The notes: generated by a model from the letters alone, not told the origin. A DNA stretch of 64,000 nt from Zygaena filipendulae (GCA_907165275.2 OU015664.1:3434001-3498000); one strand, 5' to 3'. Counted from the first letter of the stretch, positions 12,146 through 25,944 are shown. Made by a program: numbers and translations.

Positions 12146-12412
12146 ACTAGCTGTCCCGCGCGAATTCATCCGCGGTAATTTCGGAGTTCCCGCGGTAATT
12201 CCGGAAAAAAGTGCTGTAGTTTACGCTGATAAGCAGTTCCCCGCATTAATTCCGGAGTTCCCGCGGGAATTCCGGGATAAAAACTATCCTATCTTTCAAG
12301 TTGGACCATTTTATAAATGGTTACAAAATTTTATCAAAATCCGTTCAGTAGTTTCGGAGTCCATCGCGGACAAACAACGTGACACGTGATTTATATCTAT
12401 ATACTAAGAAGA
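12146..12412 (+). mobile_element. CCGCGG-family interspersed element
   Basis: Starts ACTAGCTGTCCCGCGCGAAT. It has a doubled GGAGTTCCCGCGG module (around 12183 and 12252), then AAATCCGTTCAGTAGTTTCGG and a GATAAGATAAGATAAG tail. No coding capacity; non-autonomous element of uncertain class. Confidence 0.65.
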
Positions 12413-12883
12413 TAAGATAAGATAGGTAACTTGATTTTTTTCTTCAAATATTATGTTATTTGTGTTTTGTATTTTTATTTTTTGTATTTTTGTTATTTAG
12501 TGAAATCACTCGAATGGCAACATTGTTATGAACGAAAACAATGTTGTCATGTTCGAGCGAGAGAAAAATACAATAACACAAAATTATTTTCAAATGTTTC
12601 TATGGGATTCATCAAATCTAACATAGTTTTAGCTTCGAGTGAATATATCTATTCAAGTGAATTAGGCTCGGGTCATCCTACGGGAGCTGAATTCGTGAGA
12701 GCTGGTGCGATACAGGATTAATTAGGGAATAGGGATACTCGTGCCTGCGTGTAGCGGCCGGCGACACGACGGGTACAGTCGTGCGCAAAGGTGCTCCAAT
12801 AACAATTTTCACGTCGGATGCATGTAAAGTTCTGTTTTATGTTGAGTGCCGACAAAAAAAAACAGTTTATTTACCTATTGCTT

Positions 12884-13206
12884 ACTAGCTGTTCCCCGCG
12901 GTATCACCCGCGTTAGTTTCAGAAATCCCGCGGGTATTCCAAGATAAAAGTAGGTACTCACTTGTTTCTCACTATTTTCTGTACCTACCATTGACAACGT
13001 TTAGGTAGTATGCAAAATTTTATCTAGTTTCTTCCACGTTAATTTCGGAGTTCCCGTGAGATTTCCTGGATAAAAAGTAGCTATGTCCTTCTTTGTACCC
13101 CTGACAAAATAATGCAAAATTTCGTGGTGATCGGTTGAGCCGTTTAGCCGTGAAAGCGTAACAAACAAACAAAGAAACTCACTTTCGCATTTATAATATT
13201 GGTAAG
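12884..13206 (+). mobile_element. CCGCGG-family interspersed element, long form
   Basis: ACTAGCTGTTCCCCGCGG start, internal duplication of the front module (AGAAATCCCGCGGG, then GGAGTTCCCGTGAG), GATCGGTTGAGCCGTTTAGC, GTGAAAGCGTAACAAACAAA and a TTATAATATTGGTAAGG tail. Confidence 0.75.
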
Positions 13207-16200
13207 GCTTAAGTGTAAAAAGAAAGAGTAACAGGGTCTTAAATATTATTACATTGGGCTTAAAACTTAGTAACATTTCAGGCTATGTTTAAAACCATCG
13301 AACACAGCTCACATAACATCTGGTTATCTTCACCTAGGTACGCCTAATATATTTAACATAAAAAAAAACCGTTTCGATCTCTGTATACATATGTCATCAA
13401 ATCAGTTAGGTTAACTTTAGGTTGGGGTTACTTTAATGTATTAAAAAATATTAAGCATTTAAAAACAGACCACTTTTATGAGTGACTGTACTCTATTTAC
13501 GTGTATACATAATACCTATCAACGATCGCAAGGTATTCGTCCAGTGGTTGGTTAACTAATTTAGCTATCGTTTTGATTGAACGCTAGAGAGCCTCTAGAG
13601 GTCCCATTAGTTAGTTGCAACTACCTATTTACCATAGTTATCTAAACGTAGCTGAATAAGAAACACTTTTACAGCAATCCAAGTTTGGCAAACTTTGTAG
13701 GTATATATTGTATCAAAAATACATAGGAAAACCGCATTCACATAATTCCAGGATAAAATCCGTTGCGTAGTTTTAAAGATATAAGCATACATAGAGAGTA
13801 GGGAAAGACAGACAGCTGAAGCTCTAGAACTAGTCTTGCCAGTGGAGTTGGATCTCCTATAAAATTTTCCGTAATATCTTATATCATCAAGTTTTTAATA
13901 AGAAAATAAATAACTTATCTTGCTTTTTAAATTTAAAATTTAACATGCAATGAAACAAATAAATCTTGTGTTGTTTAAGTTCATTCATACATAGGTACCT
14001 ATACTGTAAGAATGAATGTTCATCTTTCTTCCATTCTCTTTGATAACAAAATAAAGTTATTCTTTTAAAAACAGCAAGCGACTGTGTGATATCATTTCCT
14101 TTTATTGTGTATACTTTTACATAATGTGATTTAGCTGTACATATTGACCCTATGTACCGTGTATAAAATAAGATCTGGGGACACAAATATACGACTTAAA
14201 CAAATATAAGAAGGCTGTGGCCGGCGACCTTTGTCCCTTCTATTCATGTGTGTGTAAGGGACAGGCTGTTAGTATGCAGAAGGACGCACTAACACAAGCG
14301 AAATGGTTGTATTTGCAAATGTGACCTCGTAACACTATGAATCTATTAGAATATATTTTCATAGGTCAAGATATTATGACTAACATCGACTAGGTAGGTA
14401 CTTAGTAGGTAGTTAGGTACTGTGCGATTGTGCAAAGACATGGGGATTGGGGACTGTGAAGTCGTTGATTTTTTTTACACTATTTAAATCTCGCTAAGAG
14501 TTTGGAATTGCCTATGATTAATTTTTTACGTTTAAGATGTATAAGATCATCACTATTTCTTGAAATTCAATATCAGTATTCATTTTCCATAGGTAATTAT
14601 AATGAGTTATGTTTAAATTTTTTATATTTTTTTCCGTATTTTAAACACATGTTTCGAATACGGTTTAAGTTATGTAAACCTACCTACATTAATTAAAATC
14701 TAATTATCGTCTTTATTTATATTTAACGTCTCAATATTAAAGTAGGTAAGTAATTTATTTAAAGAATACATTTTTTTTTCAAAACTATGTACCTAACAAC
14801 TTTGTCGTAAATTACACGTGAAGCACTGAGTGTTTTGACTACATAGAATTTTCAAGGTTGCCCTGTCTATCTGTTGCTAGGTCTGCGCGCAGCTCGTAAG
14901 CCCGTTAAGGCTAGGCTACCTTCCGATACAATAACAGCCGCCATCCCAACCCTTTCTGCCCGACCCGGCTCGCTTATAAATTGCGGTGTCCATTCGACCC
15001 CCGCGCGAATCGCTTGTTTCTATCCTTGCCTAATATTGTTAAATTTGCACTTATATTATTGTTTTCCTTTTTATTTGGACTTCCAATTTCAAATTGTGTC
15101 TTTACGGCCTGTGTTCTTCTAATGTTTAGGCTGGTAAAGTCGCGGCATACGGGGTGAATTCGTCGGTGATTCAAGTAATATAGAGAAATTATAACGCGCT
15201 TGAAATTTTAAGACAAACAAAGACGATTAGTATAAATAGACGATCATGTTTAAAACTAACATTACATATTAAGACGAGTTGAAGTCAACATCATTACCAT
15301 CCATTATATACCTACACCTTATGATTACAGTTGTACTATACCGAATAAGTACATAATTATACATTTACATATATACAATGTGTTAATGGATTAATTGAAA
15401 ACCTGATACACCCCATTTAAAAAAATAAACAATAATATGGATTAAAAGGAAAATACGTGAAAAAAAAATAATAATAAAATATATTTTATGTCAAAAAATG
15501 TATACTTTAAAAGTTATTCAACATTAGTTTGGAGGTGACCTAACTACGAAATTTCAAGCGCTACGCCCGCGCCTACCGGTTCGAATTGTTTTGCTGCGGG
15601 CGGCGTACGCGCCAAATATTGTATTATAAATAATTTAGACATGGGCTAGTAAAAATGAAAAAATATAACCTATATTAAACCATAGTGCGATGGATTCGCT
15701 AGTTGATTCTGAGCGAACTACTTTCTAGTTACTAATTATTATATAGGTACCTACAGGATATGTAAAACTAAGATATGTAGTAGATACTTAATTTAAAACA
15801 TTATTATAAGTGTAATAGAAAGTAAAGATTTTTGAAGTAAAGTCTCACAATCAGTCTAAAAATTAACCTCAAATTAATTAAAAGCAAAGTCCGTAATGAG
15901 ATACTTATGAGATGTGTAAAAAAACATTTTTATGAATAAGGGAATGAAAATCAATGAGTTTAGGTTTTCAGAACAGAAATATTATTTGTCCGGGGCAGTC
16001 GTCTTCGGTCGTCATTCGTCCGTCACAGAAACAAATATTGTTACATTACCCGACCCCTGCTCCTCAAATTGCAATAAAAAGCCAGGACGTCTTGTTCAGG
16101 CCACCTACACTCGTGTTATTTACTCTGCCGACGCGATCCGATCCGTTTTGTACCGGCTTTTTGATCCGGCCCTTTTTCATTTCCTCCCAAAACATGTTGT

Positions 16201-16418
16201 TTTTATTAAACCATTCCGAGGACGAGACGGACCAAAGTTGTCTTAGTTTTTTTGTGAAACGAAAGACCTTATTTTTATTTAAAAATATTTTCTTAATGTT
16301 ATAATATTAGGTACCTATATAGGTAAATGAATACAATATGTTGAGCCCATTTTATTTTTTCTTCTACTATGGTCATTTTACATCAATTGTCATTTTTTTA
16401 TTCTTAACAGTACAGTAC
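13207..16418. other. Intergenic AT-rich DNA
   Basis: Only a faint retroelement piece near 13745-13830 (ATAATTCCAGGATAAAATCC) and unique GC-richer patches at 14870-15010 and 15545-15610. No gene supported. Confidence 0.35.
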
Positions 16419-16421
16419 TAA

Positions 16422-16658
16422 CCGCTGCACTCAGAGTCGACTTTAATGATTACTTAGTTAAGTATAGATTTTTAAAACAAAACTGCCGCAATCAGACCAG
16501 TTTAATAAATTAATGTTAATTGGTATTTAACTTATTAAGTTACATCTCATTAAATGCCAACTAACACTAATTTATTAAACTGGTCTGATTGCGGCAGTTT
16601 TGTTTTAAAAATCTATACTTAACTAAGTAATCATTAAAGTCGACTCTGAATGCGGCGG
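16422..16658. mobile_element. Fold-back MITE, copy 2 (237 bp)
   Basis: Same family as 4555-4799. The arms mirror around a centre near 16535-16545, starting CCGCTGCACTCAGAGTCGAC and ending in its complement. Perfect 3-bp direct repeats TAA flank it (16419-16421 and 16659-16661), giving the target duplication more clearly than copy 1. Confidence 0.85.
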
Positions 16659-17724
16659 TAAGAGATGGAACAAAATAAATCACGTAAAACTTTGTGGGAT
16701 GAAACATGATGCAGTGAATAAGTTTAGATGGTTTTGTCATTTGAAAAAGACAGAACTGATAAAAGTATAGTGACTGTAATAAAGTAGATGTGTAGGTACA
16801 TATAGAGCAAGTCTAAGAACTAAGAAGCTGTGTAAAAAGAGGTCATCAAACGGAGGACGTAACCAATAAGGTAAAAAAAAATCTGTCCATTTGTCATTAT
16901 GTACGTGATCAGCTTTCAATCAAATCGACAAAGAGATAGGTAAATAGACATTTTCCAAAAATGATCAAAATGAATTCGATTAGGTATTTAGTTATTCTTT
17001 AGCTCAATGACACTTCCTTTAATAACCCTCCGTTTTTTTAAATAGGTATTTGTTTTGCATAGACGCGCCTTAGTTTACAGTTTTATTATGCATATAGATA
17101 TATACAATAATACACATAATATTATATACAATAAGAAAAGTATAAGCAACTAAAAAAAATATCGCCGTTATCATAGCATTTCATAAGACGTACTTACCTA
17201 AATCTCCTTTCACCTATTTTGGGCGTTTATAAATTATGTAATTCGTATGAATAGTAGATGTAGATCCTTAAACTTGGAAACAGTCGATACAAAACAACTA
17301 CGCGAATAAGTTAACTAATTTAATCCCACCGAAAAGCTTTGCGATATCTGTGCCTAATGTATGCACAGCGGATGTACCCTTCGAGACGCGTTTTCACGCA
17401 AACGTTGGGCTAGTGAATGGACGCTTGACTAGAATCACAAACTAGGTCTGAAAGTGAACGAGCTAAAAACGAAAAAGGAACAAAAGAAAGGCTCAGATCC
17501 GTAGATATTATCTACTAGGTATACCTACCTGAGTAATTTAAACTACAGCATTTTTGGGCTGCAGGGTAGTGAAAAAATATCGATATACCTGTCTAATCGT
17601 ACCTACCTACTTATACGGTACGAGATAATATGCGTTACTTTGGAATACGTATAGCTAAAAGTTTTTTCTATGTAAAAGATTTTCGTCAGGTAGCTATAAT
17701 CAAATCAGTCTTAGACAGGTCTAT

Positions 17725-17751
17725 AAACCTAGCGCCGCGGGCGCTAGGTTT
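17725..17751. repeat. Perfect inverted repeat: 12-bp GC-containing arms, 3-bp spacer
   Basis: AAACCTAGCGCC and GGCGCTAGGTTT around GCG. It lies just before a diverged CCGCGG-related fragment (17755-17920). Confidence 0.9.
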
Positions 17752-18572
17752 GTACCTATCTATATAAAAATGAATCCCTATCTCCTTTTTGGTCACGGCA
17801 TCACACGTGAACGGCTGGACCAATTTCGCTAATTATTTTTTTGTTGCGTTTGTTATTTAATCCCATTGTAAGGAGAAGAAGAATCAATTACGTTTGGAGC
17901 TCCTGCGGGAACCTGATCTTAATAATTCAAAATCGACGTATACCAAAATTCAAGGATCCGTGATCCGAGTAAGTAAGAAAAAGTGACAGTACCCAACTAG
18001 CAAGTTGACTAGCACGTTACAACGCGGCACAAACCGGCCGACCCTTTGCGGACAGTTCTCCCTACTGTGGGCAGTACACCCTCTATACAACCTTGGGCTA
18101 CTGATAAAGTCTTAACTATACATTTATATTCAACTATACTCGACCTTTTAGTAAATGCAATAAAGTATAATTTCAATCGACGAGCTCATTGTGGGCAGTG
18201 AGACTCGAACAGCAGGGGGACGGTCGACCGATCGACCCGTGGCTAGTGTAGCGCATTTGTGTAGTTTTGATTTCTGTTTTGTACAATTTTGCTAAGAGTG
18301 GATAAACAATTTTGTACTGAGAATATAAGGAACGAATTGCAATAATAATAAATTGTATATTTGTATTGTATTTTATGGTACGATACCGCTTCAACTTACT
18401 TATATGTATTGATTAATAAAATAATAATATTTCTCAACGAATATCACTTACCAGCTCCCTTGATGTAAGTAGAGGTAGCTATTGAAGTAATAAGACCCAC
18501 CTATGTCTATGTTTTTCTGTTGTAACACTTTTATGTAAACGTTGGTCATCTCAATACGTAGGTAGGTATATA

Positions 18573-18713
18573 CAGAATTGAAATTTAAGATGAGTCAGTA
18601 AGGGCGACCTCCTTAAAGGTAACTTAAAAAATAAGGGATGCTCTGTTAAGAACTACTTATATTTGCGTGGCTTCAACCCTTAAGGTACTGACCCACCTCA
18701 AATTTCCACCCTG
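18573..18713. mobile_element. CAGGGTGG-type MITE, copy 3 (shortened, 141 bp)
   Basis: It has the same ends, with a mutated left terminus CAGAATTGAAATTT and a clean right terminus, plus the internal CAGTAAGGGCG, ATAAGGGATG and GCGTGGCTTCAACC words. It is flanked by TATA. The interior is shorter than in copy 1, with the core in the same orientation as copy 1. Confidence 0.7.
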
Positions 18714-20661
18714 TATAGCTAGATTGTAAGAAATTAAATAATGGAATACTCGTAATTATGCATTGGAATTGAAGAATAATCATGAACAAATAAAATACCT
18801 GTTTATCCATTTTGTTGTTTTGATAGACACTTAATATATTTGACTCAAGCAGGTTTGCGTTCAGACGGGGTATAAATCATTCACTTCTGACATACCTATG
18901 CACCTAATTTGTAAAAAAAAAAACATATTTCCTAAAAACTTTCGGTATACAAATTGCTATTATCTAAGTACGTAAGATATGAAAGCGATTCACGCGGGTA
19001 AAACCGCGGGGCACAGCTTGTTTATAATACCGTGGGTTTGATTCAAAATTCGGTTTGAAAGTAAATCATAAAAACAATTGAATGATAATAACAATAATGC
19101 TAGGACATTACCTAAACACAATACCATGGTCCCAAAATAAGCAGAAACGTTAGGTACTATAATGAAACTATTAATACCAGACAGCTGACAGGTATGGGTA
19201 CTATAATAACTATAATACTTATGAATATGCGTTAAAGACGTAGAGAGGTAGGTAGTAAGGTAAGTTCCATCACTCGTAAAATTGCATCACGTTACGAAGA
19301 GTGCCAAAAAGAATATGACAAGAATATTGCACTTATAAGTTAAGTTAAACGGTAGATATTATAGGTGTTGTGTTTCTTTCACTACAATGAATGTGACAGT
19401 GTTCGCACGTTAACCCAAAGTAGAGTTAAAGAAACGTCCCCTCGTGTTGTGCCTCCGTTAACACGGCTACATTTTACTGTCTGGCGCAATTCTTGAGAGT
19501 TCGGTGAGTTATCAAATTTGTGTTTTCTTGGTTGGTAAGGGTAATTTTGGAACATTAAGTGTTTGTAGCTTTATATTAAGAAGTCATAGATCAGTCATAT
19601 TCATAGGTACTTAGAATAATAATGATGCTTGGACAAATTGACATTATCACCAAGTGCCTGCATCTGATCTCAGACTAAGCAGAGATTGTACTACCTAAGT
19701 ATGTAATTAATAAAAAAGTGGAATATGCGTGTCATGTGCACGCTAATCTCCGGACCTACTAAACGGATTATCATGCGGTTTTCACGTTAGATTAAGCTTA
19801 GATTGGAGCACCACAATAGGCTTTGTTTCATTTATATCGGATGTCGAGAAAAAAGTTGTTGTATAATACAAAAATTTTCATAATACAAAATGTGTTAGGT
19901 AGGTTATTGTACAAAACTTTAATGCAGGAATGGGGACGGGGGCAGCTTGCATAAACTTAATAATTTAAAATTGGGTCAGATTTTTAAAAGCTAGGCCCAA
20001 GAAAAGTATAGGTACTATAATATCTATTAAAATTTTTAAGTTTTCGATCGCGTATTCCCATGACTTGCTTGTCCTGAGACTGAAAGGCCTCTGGCTGTCT
20101 GTGAGGACGACGCGGGTCCGGCTGTCTCTGCGTCAAACAGATATCTCGCCAGCCGACCGGCGACTGTCTGCCACGCTACTTTTATGTTACGGGCAAAAAT
20201 TCCATCAAAAATTCCATTCTATTAGGTATGTCTGGAGTCCAGTAAAAAGTATTTTAGTTTATTCAATAAAGCTTTGATTGGTCATTATTAAGTTTAGTAT
20301 CAAAAAAGCTTCACCTAAAGACAAATATAAGTCATAGTTTTTTTTATTTGCTTCATTACTTTCAAAACTGTTATCTGATATGAAAAGTTCCACAAAGTTC
20401 TAATAAGAAATGGTACTCTATCGCCATCTATGGCCGAGTAGTGAAAACTACTAGTTACCTTTAGTTCTCACTAGAGGCGCTAGTTTATGCTGCAGTTATG
20501 TTTTTAAGTGTCAGTTTCACAAGCTTTTTTATATGAGACTCTTGGAAACTATATATGTTTTTTTGCAATATTACACAGCAAACAAAGCATACGTTGCTTA
20601 TAATGAAGATTAGTTTTGATGGCTTTCAAAAATCAACGCTATATTTGGTAATAGGTACTCG

Positions 20662-20681
20662 TAGGTAGGTAGGTAGGTACA
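20662..20681 (+). repeat. (TAGG)n microsatellite
   Basis: TAGGTAGGTAGGTAGG. Shorter GGTAGGTA runs, often palindromic with TACC, are scattered all over the window. This is not the TTAGG insect telomere repeat. Confidence 0.75.
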
Positions 20682-21400
20682 TTGTAGGAATATCAAAACA
20701 ACTTCGTCATAAAAGTAATTTATAGCATATCGAAATATAATTTTGATTGAATTTAATTACCTTAACTTGTCGATCTAAAAAAAAATAATAAGTAGGTTAC
20801 TTAAACCATTTTTCAAAAAATATCTCTTAAACACTAAGCTTTCAAAACCTCTATCCAGAAGTTCAGTGAGTGAAAGTTCTCTTGGATTGCGCGAAGTGAA
20901 AAATGCAACGAACTTCCGCTGAAAGTAAAAGTGGAATACTTGAGCTTCTAACTTAGTGTAAAGTGAATTTTTATGCAGAAGCGAGACTTTTCTTTGTTCT
21001 TTATTTCTCTAATAAAACCACATATTTTTATTTGAAACATTTTTCGCTAGAGATTTATAATATACCTAATTACCTACCCACTTGTATTATTCCTTTTTTG
21101 TAAAAACATTTTTTTAAGTTTAGGTAATGGAGGTAGTAAAATTATTCACTTATATTTAGGTATATAGTGAAATTACTATTTTGAGATTATTTATAATTTT
21201 TAATAATACATTGATATCTATCTATTTATCAATAATATTTATTTTTGTAAAATTGTATAGGTAGGTTAATTTACCTGAAGGTAATAGCAAATTAGTGCCA
21301 CTAGCCATACATAGTTCAATAAAAAACAATATTCGATCTTAACTTAAAAATTTAAGGAAAAACTAAACTAAAACTATATAATAAACAACGATTGTTTTTT

Positions 21401-21619
21401 ACTAGCTTTTGGCTTCGCATGCGCTAATGTAGATTTTGGTATACTATTTTTTATACCTTGGGAGCAGTGGATACGTTTTTCTGGACGAAAGTCATTATTT
21501 TCTGTATCTCTGACAAGACTTTACGACCTGCCCCGGCCCACTTGAGCGGGTATGCGAAATTTCAAGACAGTCGGTTCAGTAGGTTGACGTGAAAGCGGAT
21601 TTATAATATTCGTAAGGAT
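21401..21619 (+). mobile_element. CCGCGG-family element, diverged
   Basis: ACTAGCTTTTGGCTTCGCAT start and a TTATAATATTCGTAAGGAT tail with GTCGGTTCAGTAGG in between. The front half is diverged from the other copies. Confidence 0.5.
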
Positions 21620-21850
21620 TTTTGTTTGTCTGAACAGTTATATTAAAATGATATTTCTTGATATCTGCCAGTAAAGATTTCTGAAAACTTATTAGACGAT
21701 TCTTATTAGATTTTATTCTAATAAAAGTCATACTTATACCTACCTACAAGTTTACTTTTGATAATGATAAGGTGAGACTTGAGATGATATAAGTATGCAA
21801 ACCTATATCCTTAATGTTATAAACGCGAATTTGAAATTATTATTTACTTA

Positions 21851-22058
21851 ACTAGTTGTTCCCCGCGGTTTCACCCACGCAAATTTCAGCCTTCCCGCGA
21901 GGATTCCGGGACAAAAAGTACCCTATATCCTTTTCTGTATCCCTGAAAACGTGTATGCTAAGTTTAATGATGATCCGTTGAGCCGTTAAGCCGTGAAAGC
22001 GTAACAAATAAACAAACTCACTCTAGCATTTTAGCACAGATAATTTAATAGTAAGGAT
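21851..22058 (+). mobile_element. CCGCGG-family element, near full length
   Basis: AACTAGTTGTTCCCCGCGG start, GATTCCGGGACAAAAAGTAC, ATCCGTTGAGCCGTTAAGCC, GTGAAAGCGTAACAAATAAA. The tail is eroded. Shorter minus-strand fragments of the family follow at 22098-22189 and 22656-22764. Confidence 0.75.
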
Positions 22059-23254
22059 TGTTAGAACACTCAACTGATTTTGCATAACTGTTTTCAGGGG
22101 TAAAAAGAAGGACGTAGGTAAATTTTTCCTCGGAGTTCCCGCGGAAATTCCGAAATTAACGAGGATGAATCTATGAGGAATAGCTAGTGTTACCTATTAA
22201 TTTTACCATTGGCAACCAAATGGCACAAAACGGGTTTCGACAACTGCAAAAACACATAAATAGATCAAGTACGTCTACCTACTTATTAGGTAGGTAGGTA
22301 TACTACACATATGGCACACACGCGCATTCGCAATCGATTCCACAGTCCTAAGCTAGACATTTACTCATTTCCCGTACAAAAACCTGGTTATCCGGGCCGG
22401 TTAAAATGGGCGGTGTCTGCCGCGCCGCGGCGAGGCCCATATCCGACGCGGACTGATTGAGTTGCAATGATTGATCAGCGGGGCTCGGGGCTCGGGCTGT
22501 GTGATCGACTCGGCAATTTATGGTCCAACGACGGGAGATGGCCGATTAAGTTTCTTGCCGACTGCTGTCTATCCATATTTGATGTCTATTAAACCTGGCA
22601 CTCCATCTTTTGTTTTTACTTCACTTCACTTCACTTCATTGAACTTCCTTACTTAAATGCGAATGTGGATTTGTTTGTTATTACGCTTTCAACATGCATT
22701 AACTACGCAACCGATCATTAAAAAATTTTGCATACACGTTGTCACGGGTAAATAGGACAAGCTTTACCCTGCAACTCGCACCTTGCTCTAAGAAAATGGT
22801 TCAAAGGCTGTGTGCACACACATTTCAACTATACTTCGTGTTGCTTTGACCGCTGACTACAATTGTTAGTATGGTATCTTAGAAAAATTAAGATCCAGTT
22901 TAAACTGTACGTAGGCATAGATATTGCAGTTATTAGAATCAGATAAAAAATAACAATCAGATAAAAACGCATCGTTTTGTTTTTGGTTCAGAGTGTGTGG
23001 TTGTTATCAAGAGCGGTTCCCATAGTTCTGTTCTTTGGTTCACTCCCATCAATCTTTTAACTTCCTCAATAATAGATTTGTACAGACTTTAATCGAATCT
23101 AAGCATCAAACGAGTTTCGGCACCGCGCCTCATCGCGCACGCCCATTTGACAGATGCGTCAGTCAAATCAGAGCCTTTGCTGAAGGGTCGCACTTTTAAC
23201 ACGTTTATAGATTGGAGATAAAAAAACTGACACTATAAATTAGTAAATATCTAG

Positions 23255-23425
23255 TACTAACCATATCTCACGGTTTCACTCACGATAATTTTGGAGTTCC
23301 CGCAGGAATTCCGGGATAAATGTACCCTATGAAATTTTCTGTACCCCTGAAAACATATATGCAAAATTTCACGATGGTCGGTTGAGTCGTTCAGGCGTGT
23401 AAGCGTAACTAACAAACAAACAAGT
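23255..23425 (+). mobile_element. CCGCGG-family element, missing tail
   Basis: TCTCACGGTTTCACTCACG, GGAGTTCCCGCAGGAATTCC, GGTCGGTTGAGTCGTTCAGG and GTAACTAACAAACAAACAAG. The terminal TTATAATATTAG stretch is absent. Confidence 0.7.
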
Positions 23426-23639
23426 TATCGAACGGACAACTAGCTGCCAATACTGCACAGTCACAGATTCTGGAATCTTATAGTTTTGCTCAAAGCTTTC
23501 TTTTGTGATAGCCGCCTTTTTGTAATGATGCTAACTCAGTGATTGGCGCGTTTATTGATGACATGACACATTTTAGGGCATGGGTTCAAATCCGTACAAT
23601 GTGCTTGAGCTGTCGTTTAATTAAAACATCTTGCATGAT

Positions 23640-23765
23640 GGCAGCGTACCTAGGTGAGGTATTTTCTAGTACCCGACTGGCGCTACCACCTTCAAGTTGA
23701 AAGTCTGTCGCCACGTATTTCCGGTAGCCTCACTTCGAAACCAGTGATTGCAGTCTCGACATATT
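23640..23765 (+). mobile_element. LINE 3' fragment related to 40603-40829
   Basis: CTACCACCTTCAAGTTG, TCTGTCGCCA and TTCCGGYAGCC words occur in the same order as in 40624-40700, but it breaks off before the TTACCATCAGG end. A B-box-like GGTTCAAATCC at about 23583 lies just upstream, too isolated to call a SINE. Confidence 0.5.
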
Positions 23766-24082
23766 TGACAATTGCTCGCTGCTTAACGTTTTTTGTTTAT
23801 AACTTCTTAACAATAAAATATATCGATTTTTCGTAGTCTCTACAATTTAAATAACGATAGTAAAATTGTAGAGACTTTGCTATTGAATCGAAAACAACTG
23901 TCAAATTAACGACTTATATTGTTAACTTATACGCAGCAAAACTGTCGATAACAGTCCCCAAAGAGACTTGATTTTACGATAATCTCGTAAGGCAAGCGAT
24001 TTTTTCCGCTAAACTTATCGATCGATTCTTATTTTTTTCCAATCAACGAAGTTGGTCGATATAATACCTACCCATGTATTTA

Positions 24083-24291
24083 ATCCTACTAATATTATAA
24101 ATTTGAAAGTGTGGATGTTTAGATGTTTGTATGTTTGTTACTCAATCACGCAAAAACGGCTGAACGTATTTGGATGAAATTTGGCATGCACGTTGTCAGT
24201 GGTACACAGAAGGACATAGGGTACTTTTTATCCCGGAATTCTCACGGGAACTCCGAAATTACCGCGGGTGAAACCGCGGGGCACAGCTAGT
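24083..24291 (-). mobile_element. CCGCGG-family element, full length
   Basis: On the minus strand it runs from AACTAGCTGTGCCCCGCGG to TTATAATATTAGTAGGAT. It includes AATTTCATCCAAATACGTTC and three copies of an AAACATCY octamer. It is one of the cleanest copies. Confidence 0.8.
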
Positions 24292-25944
24292 TCTTTTATA
24301 ACGACATTTTTCTTTACGGCCCGAACTGTATAACTAACAATGAATTTTCTTTGTAGCAAGTAAGTAGTTGGCATCGCTGGTAAGACATCTCATTATTTCT
24401 GCCCTCTCATGTGTAAGGAATCCTGGATTCACTTTCAAGATGTCTATTCTGTTGTAAAATAAAAAAAAAAACTATTTTTGTCCCTTTTCATGTCATTACA
24501 TATTTGTACCGCAACACAAGCTGATACTTTATTTTACGAAAACACATCACAATAATAAAAACAAATGCAAATGCAAGTCTGTTTGTATGTTACGCTTTCA
24601 CCCCGTAACTAGTCAGCCAGTCATTGCAATTTTGCCTACCTAGGTACATATACCTATTATCAGGGTAACAAAAAAAGGTAGGTAGGACTCTGCCAGGACA
24701 AAGCACTATTCCCGAGGAATATAAAATTAATTGATAAAATCTGCGCTAATCTGCGTTCGGCGGACACCAAAACAACCAGCTTGAAACGTCGTAATTATTT
24801 TCGTGGGCAAATTAAAAAAAAAAACCACCTCTTCGCAACTATCGTCTAATTAAATATCATAAAACACAAGCAAATTACCTATTACAACAAATTTAATCGA
24901 TTCGATTCGATTCCTGCCCAAAAACTTTCAACATTGCCTCTCTAGTTTATATTTTCTATCGGAGTGACATTGCTGATTCTCTTCACACATCAGTCACGTT
25001 TTGCTTGGCGGAAATGAAATTATGTATAAGCATAATGATTACCTAACGACTAGGTACGTTTCGTCACTGTATAGGAACTCTTTGCAACATAAATCAAACA
25101 CTGCATGCACGCTCACAACACTATTATGTATGTATCTATGATAAATAATGATTTAAAATATTAATTCATAGAGTTAATACACAATATAGAGTCTTAGTTT
25201 CCATTCCAAATTCCGTTCGAAATATCGTTCGAACAATAATTGACGTAGGTACCTATTAGGTAGGTAATAGGCGTGTACTGGTTCTACTATAGGTACCCAT
25301 CAAACTGTATTACTTTGCGTGCGCTAAACACGGTTCTATGCCTATAAATTCTATACGTATTTTAGTTACATAGGTAAACAAAAATACCATAAAACAAAAA
25401 AAAAAGTTTAACTAACCATACAATTAATATTGTATATTACAAATTAAACAGACTCTTTTATTTCTTTAGAATATTAAATAAATAATATAATAAAGATAAC
25501 ATAATTCAATTGAACTCTATTTGGGTCATGAAGTACTTTTCACGATACGAAGAGTTTCCGAGAGAATCCTATAAAATTTAAATTTTGAACAATCCCCACT
25601 AAAATTAATCATTTAAACATTTGATAGATAAGTAATATGTACTCTTTCTACCTATTGATGCTTGCGTCAAAAGTACATGGCTAAAGGAAAATACATGGGA
25701 AAAGCGTTATGTATATAAGTGCAGATTAATTAACAAAAAGGGCCCCCACACACGACGCTTTCAGATTGCGGGCGCTGTGTCCGCCCAATGATTAACGACC
25801 GAGGATCCCCGGCCTGTATCGCATGATTAATACGTAACTACGCATTGTGGGGGGACGCAGGGGCAGGGGGGTTAATGTGTGAAATGATTGCGGATGTACG
25901 TTATATAGGTACGGTGAATGGTATTGTGATGTTTATATACGATT

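Larger units (their letters stand above)
16662..21400. other. Intergenic DNA with scattered repeat fragments
   Basis: The MITE at 18573-18713 and hairpin at 17725-17751 are listed separately. A 5' end of the CCGCGG family lies at 18975-19022 (minus strand), and a GCGCTAG-containing repeat-like piece at 20410-20500. No gene supported. Confidence 0.35.

Noticed and set aside
20662..20681. Telomeric repeat tract
   Set aside because: The unit is TAGG, not the TTAGG of insect telomeres, and the tract is very short.
25741..25870. Another AGGGCCCCACACA-type MITE
   Set aside because: The left side (AAAAAGGGCCCCCACACAC) resembles the element at 8852-9159, but I find no matching inverted right end or TWA duplication.
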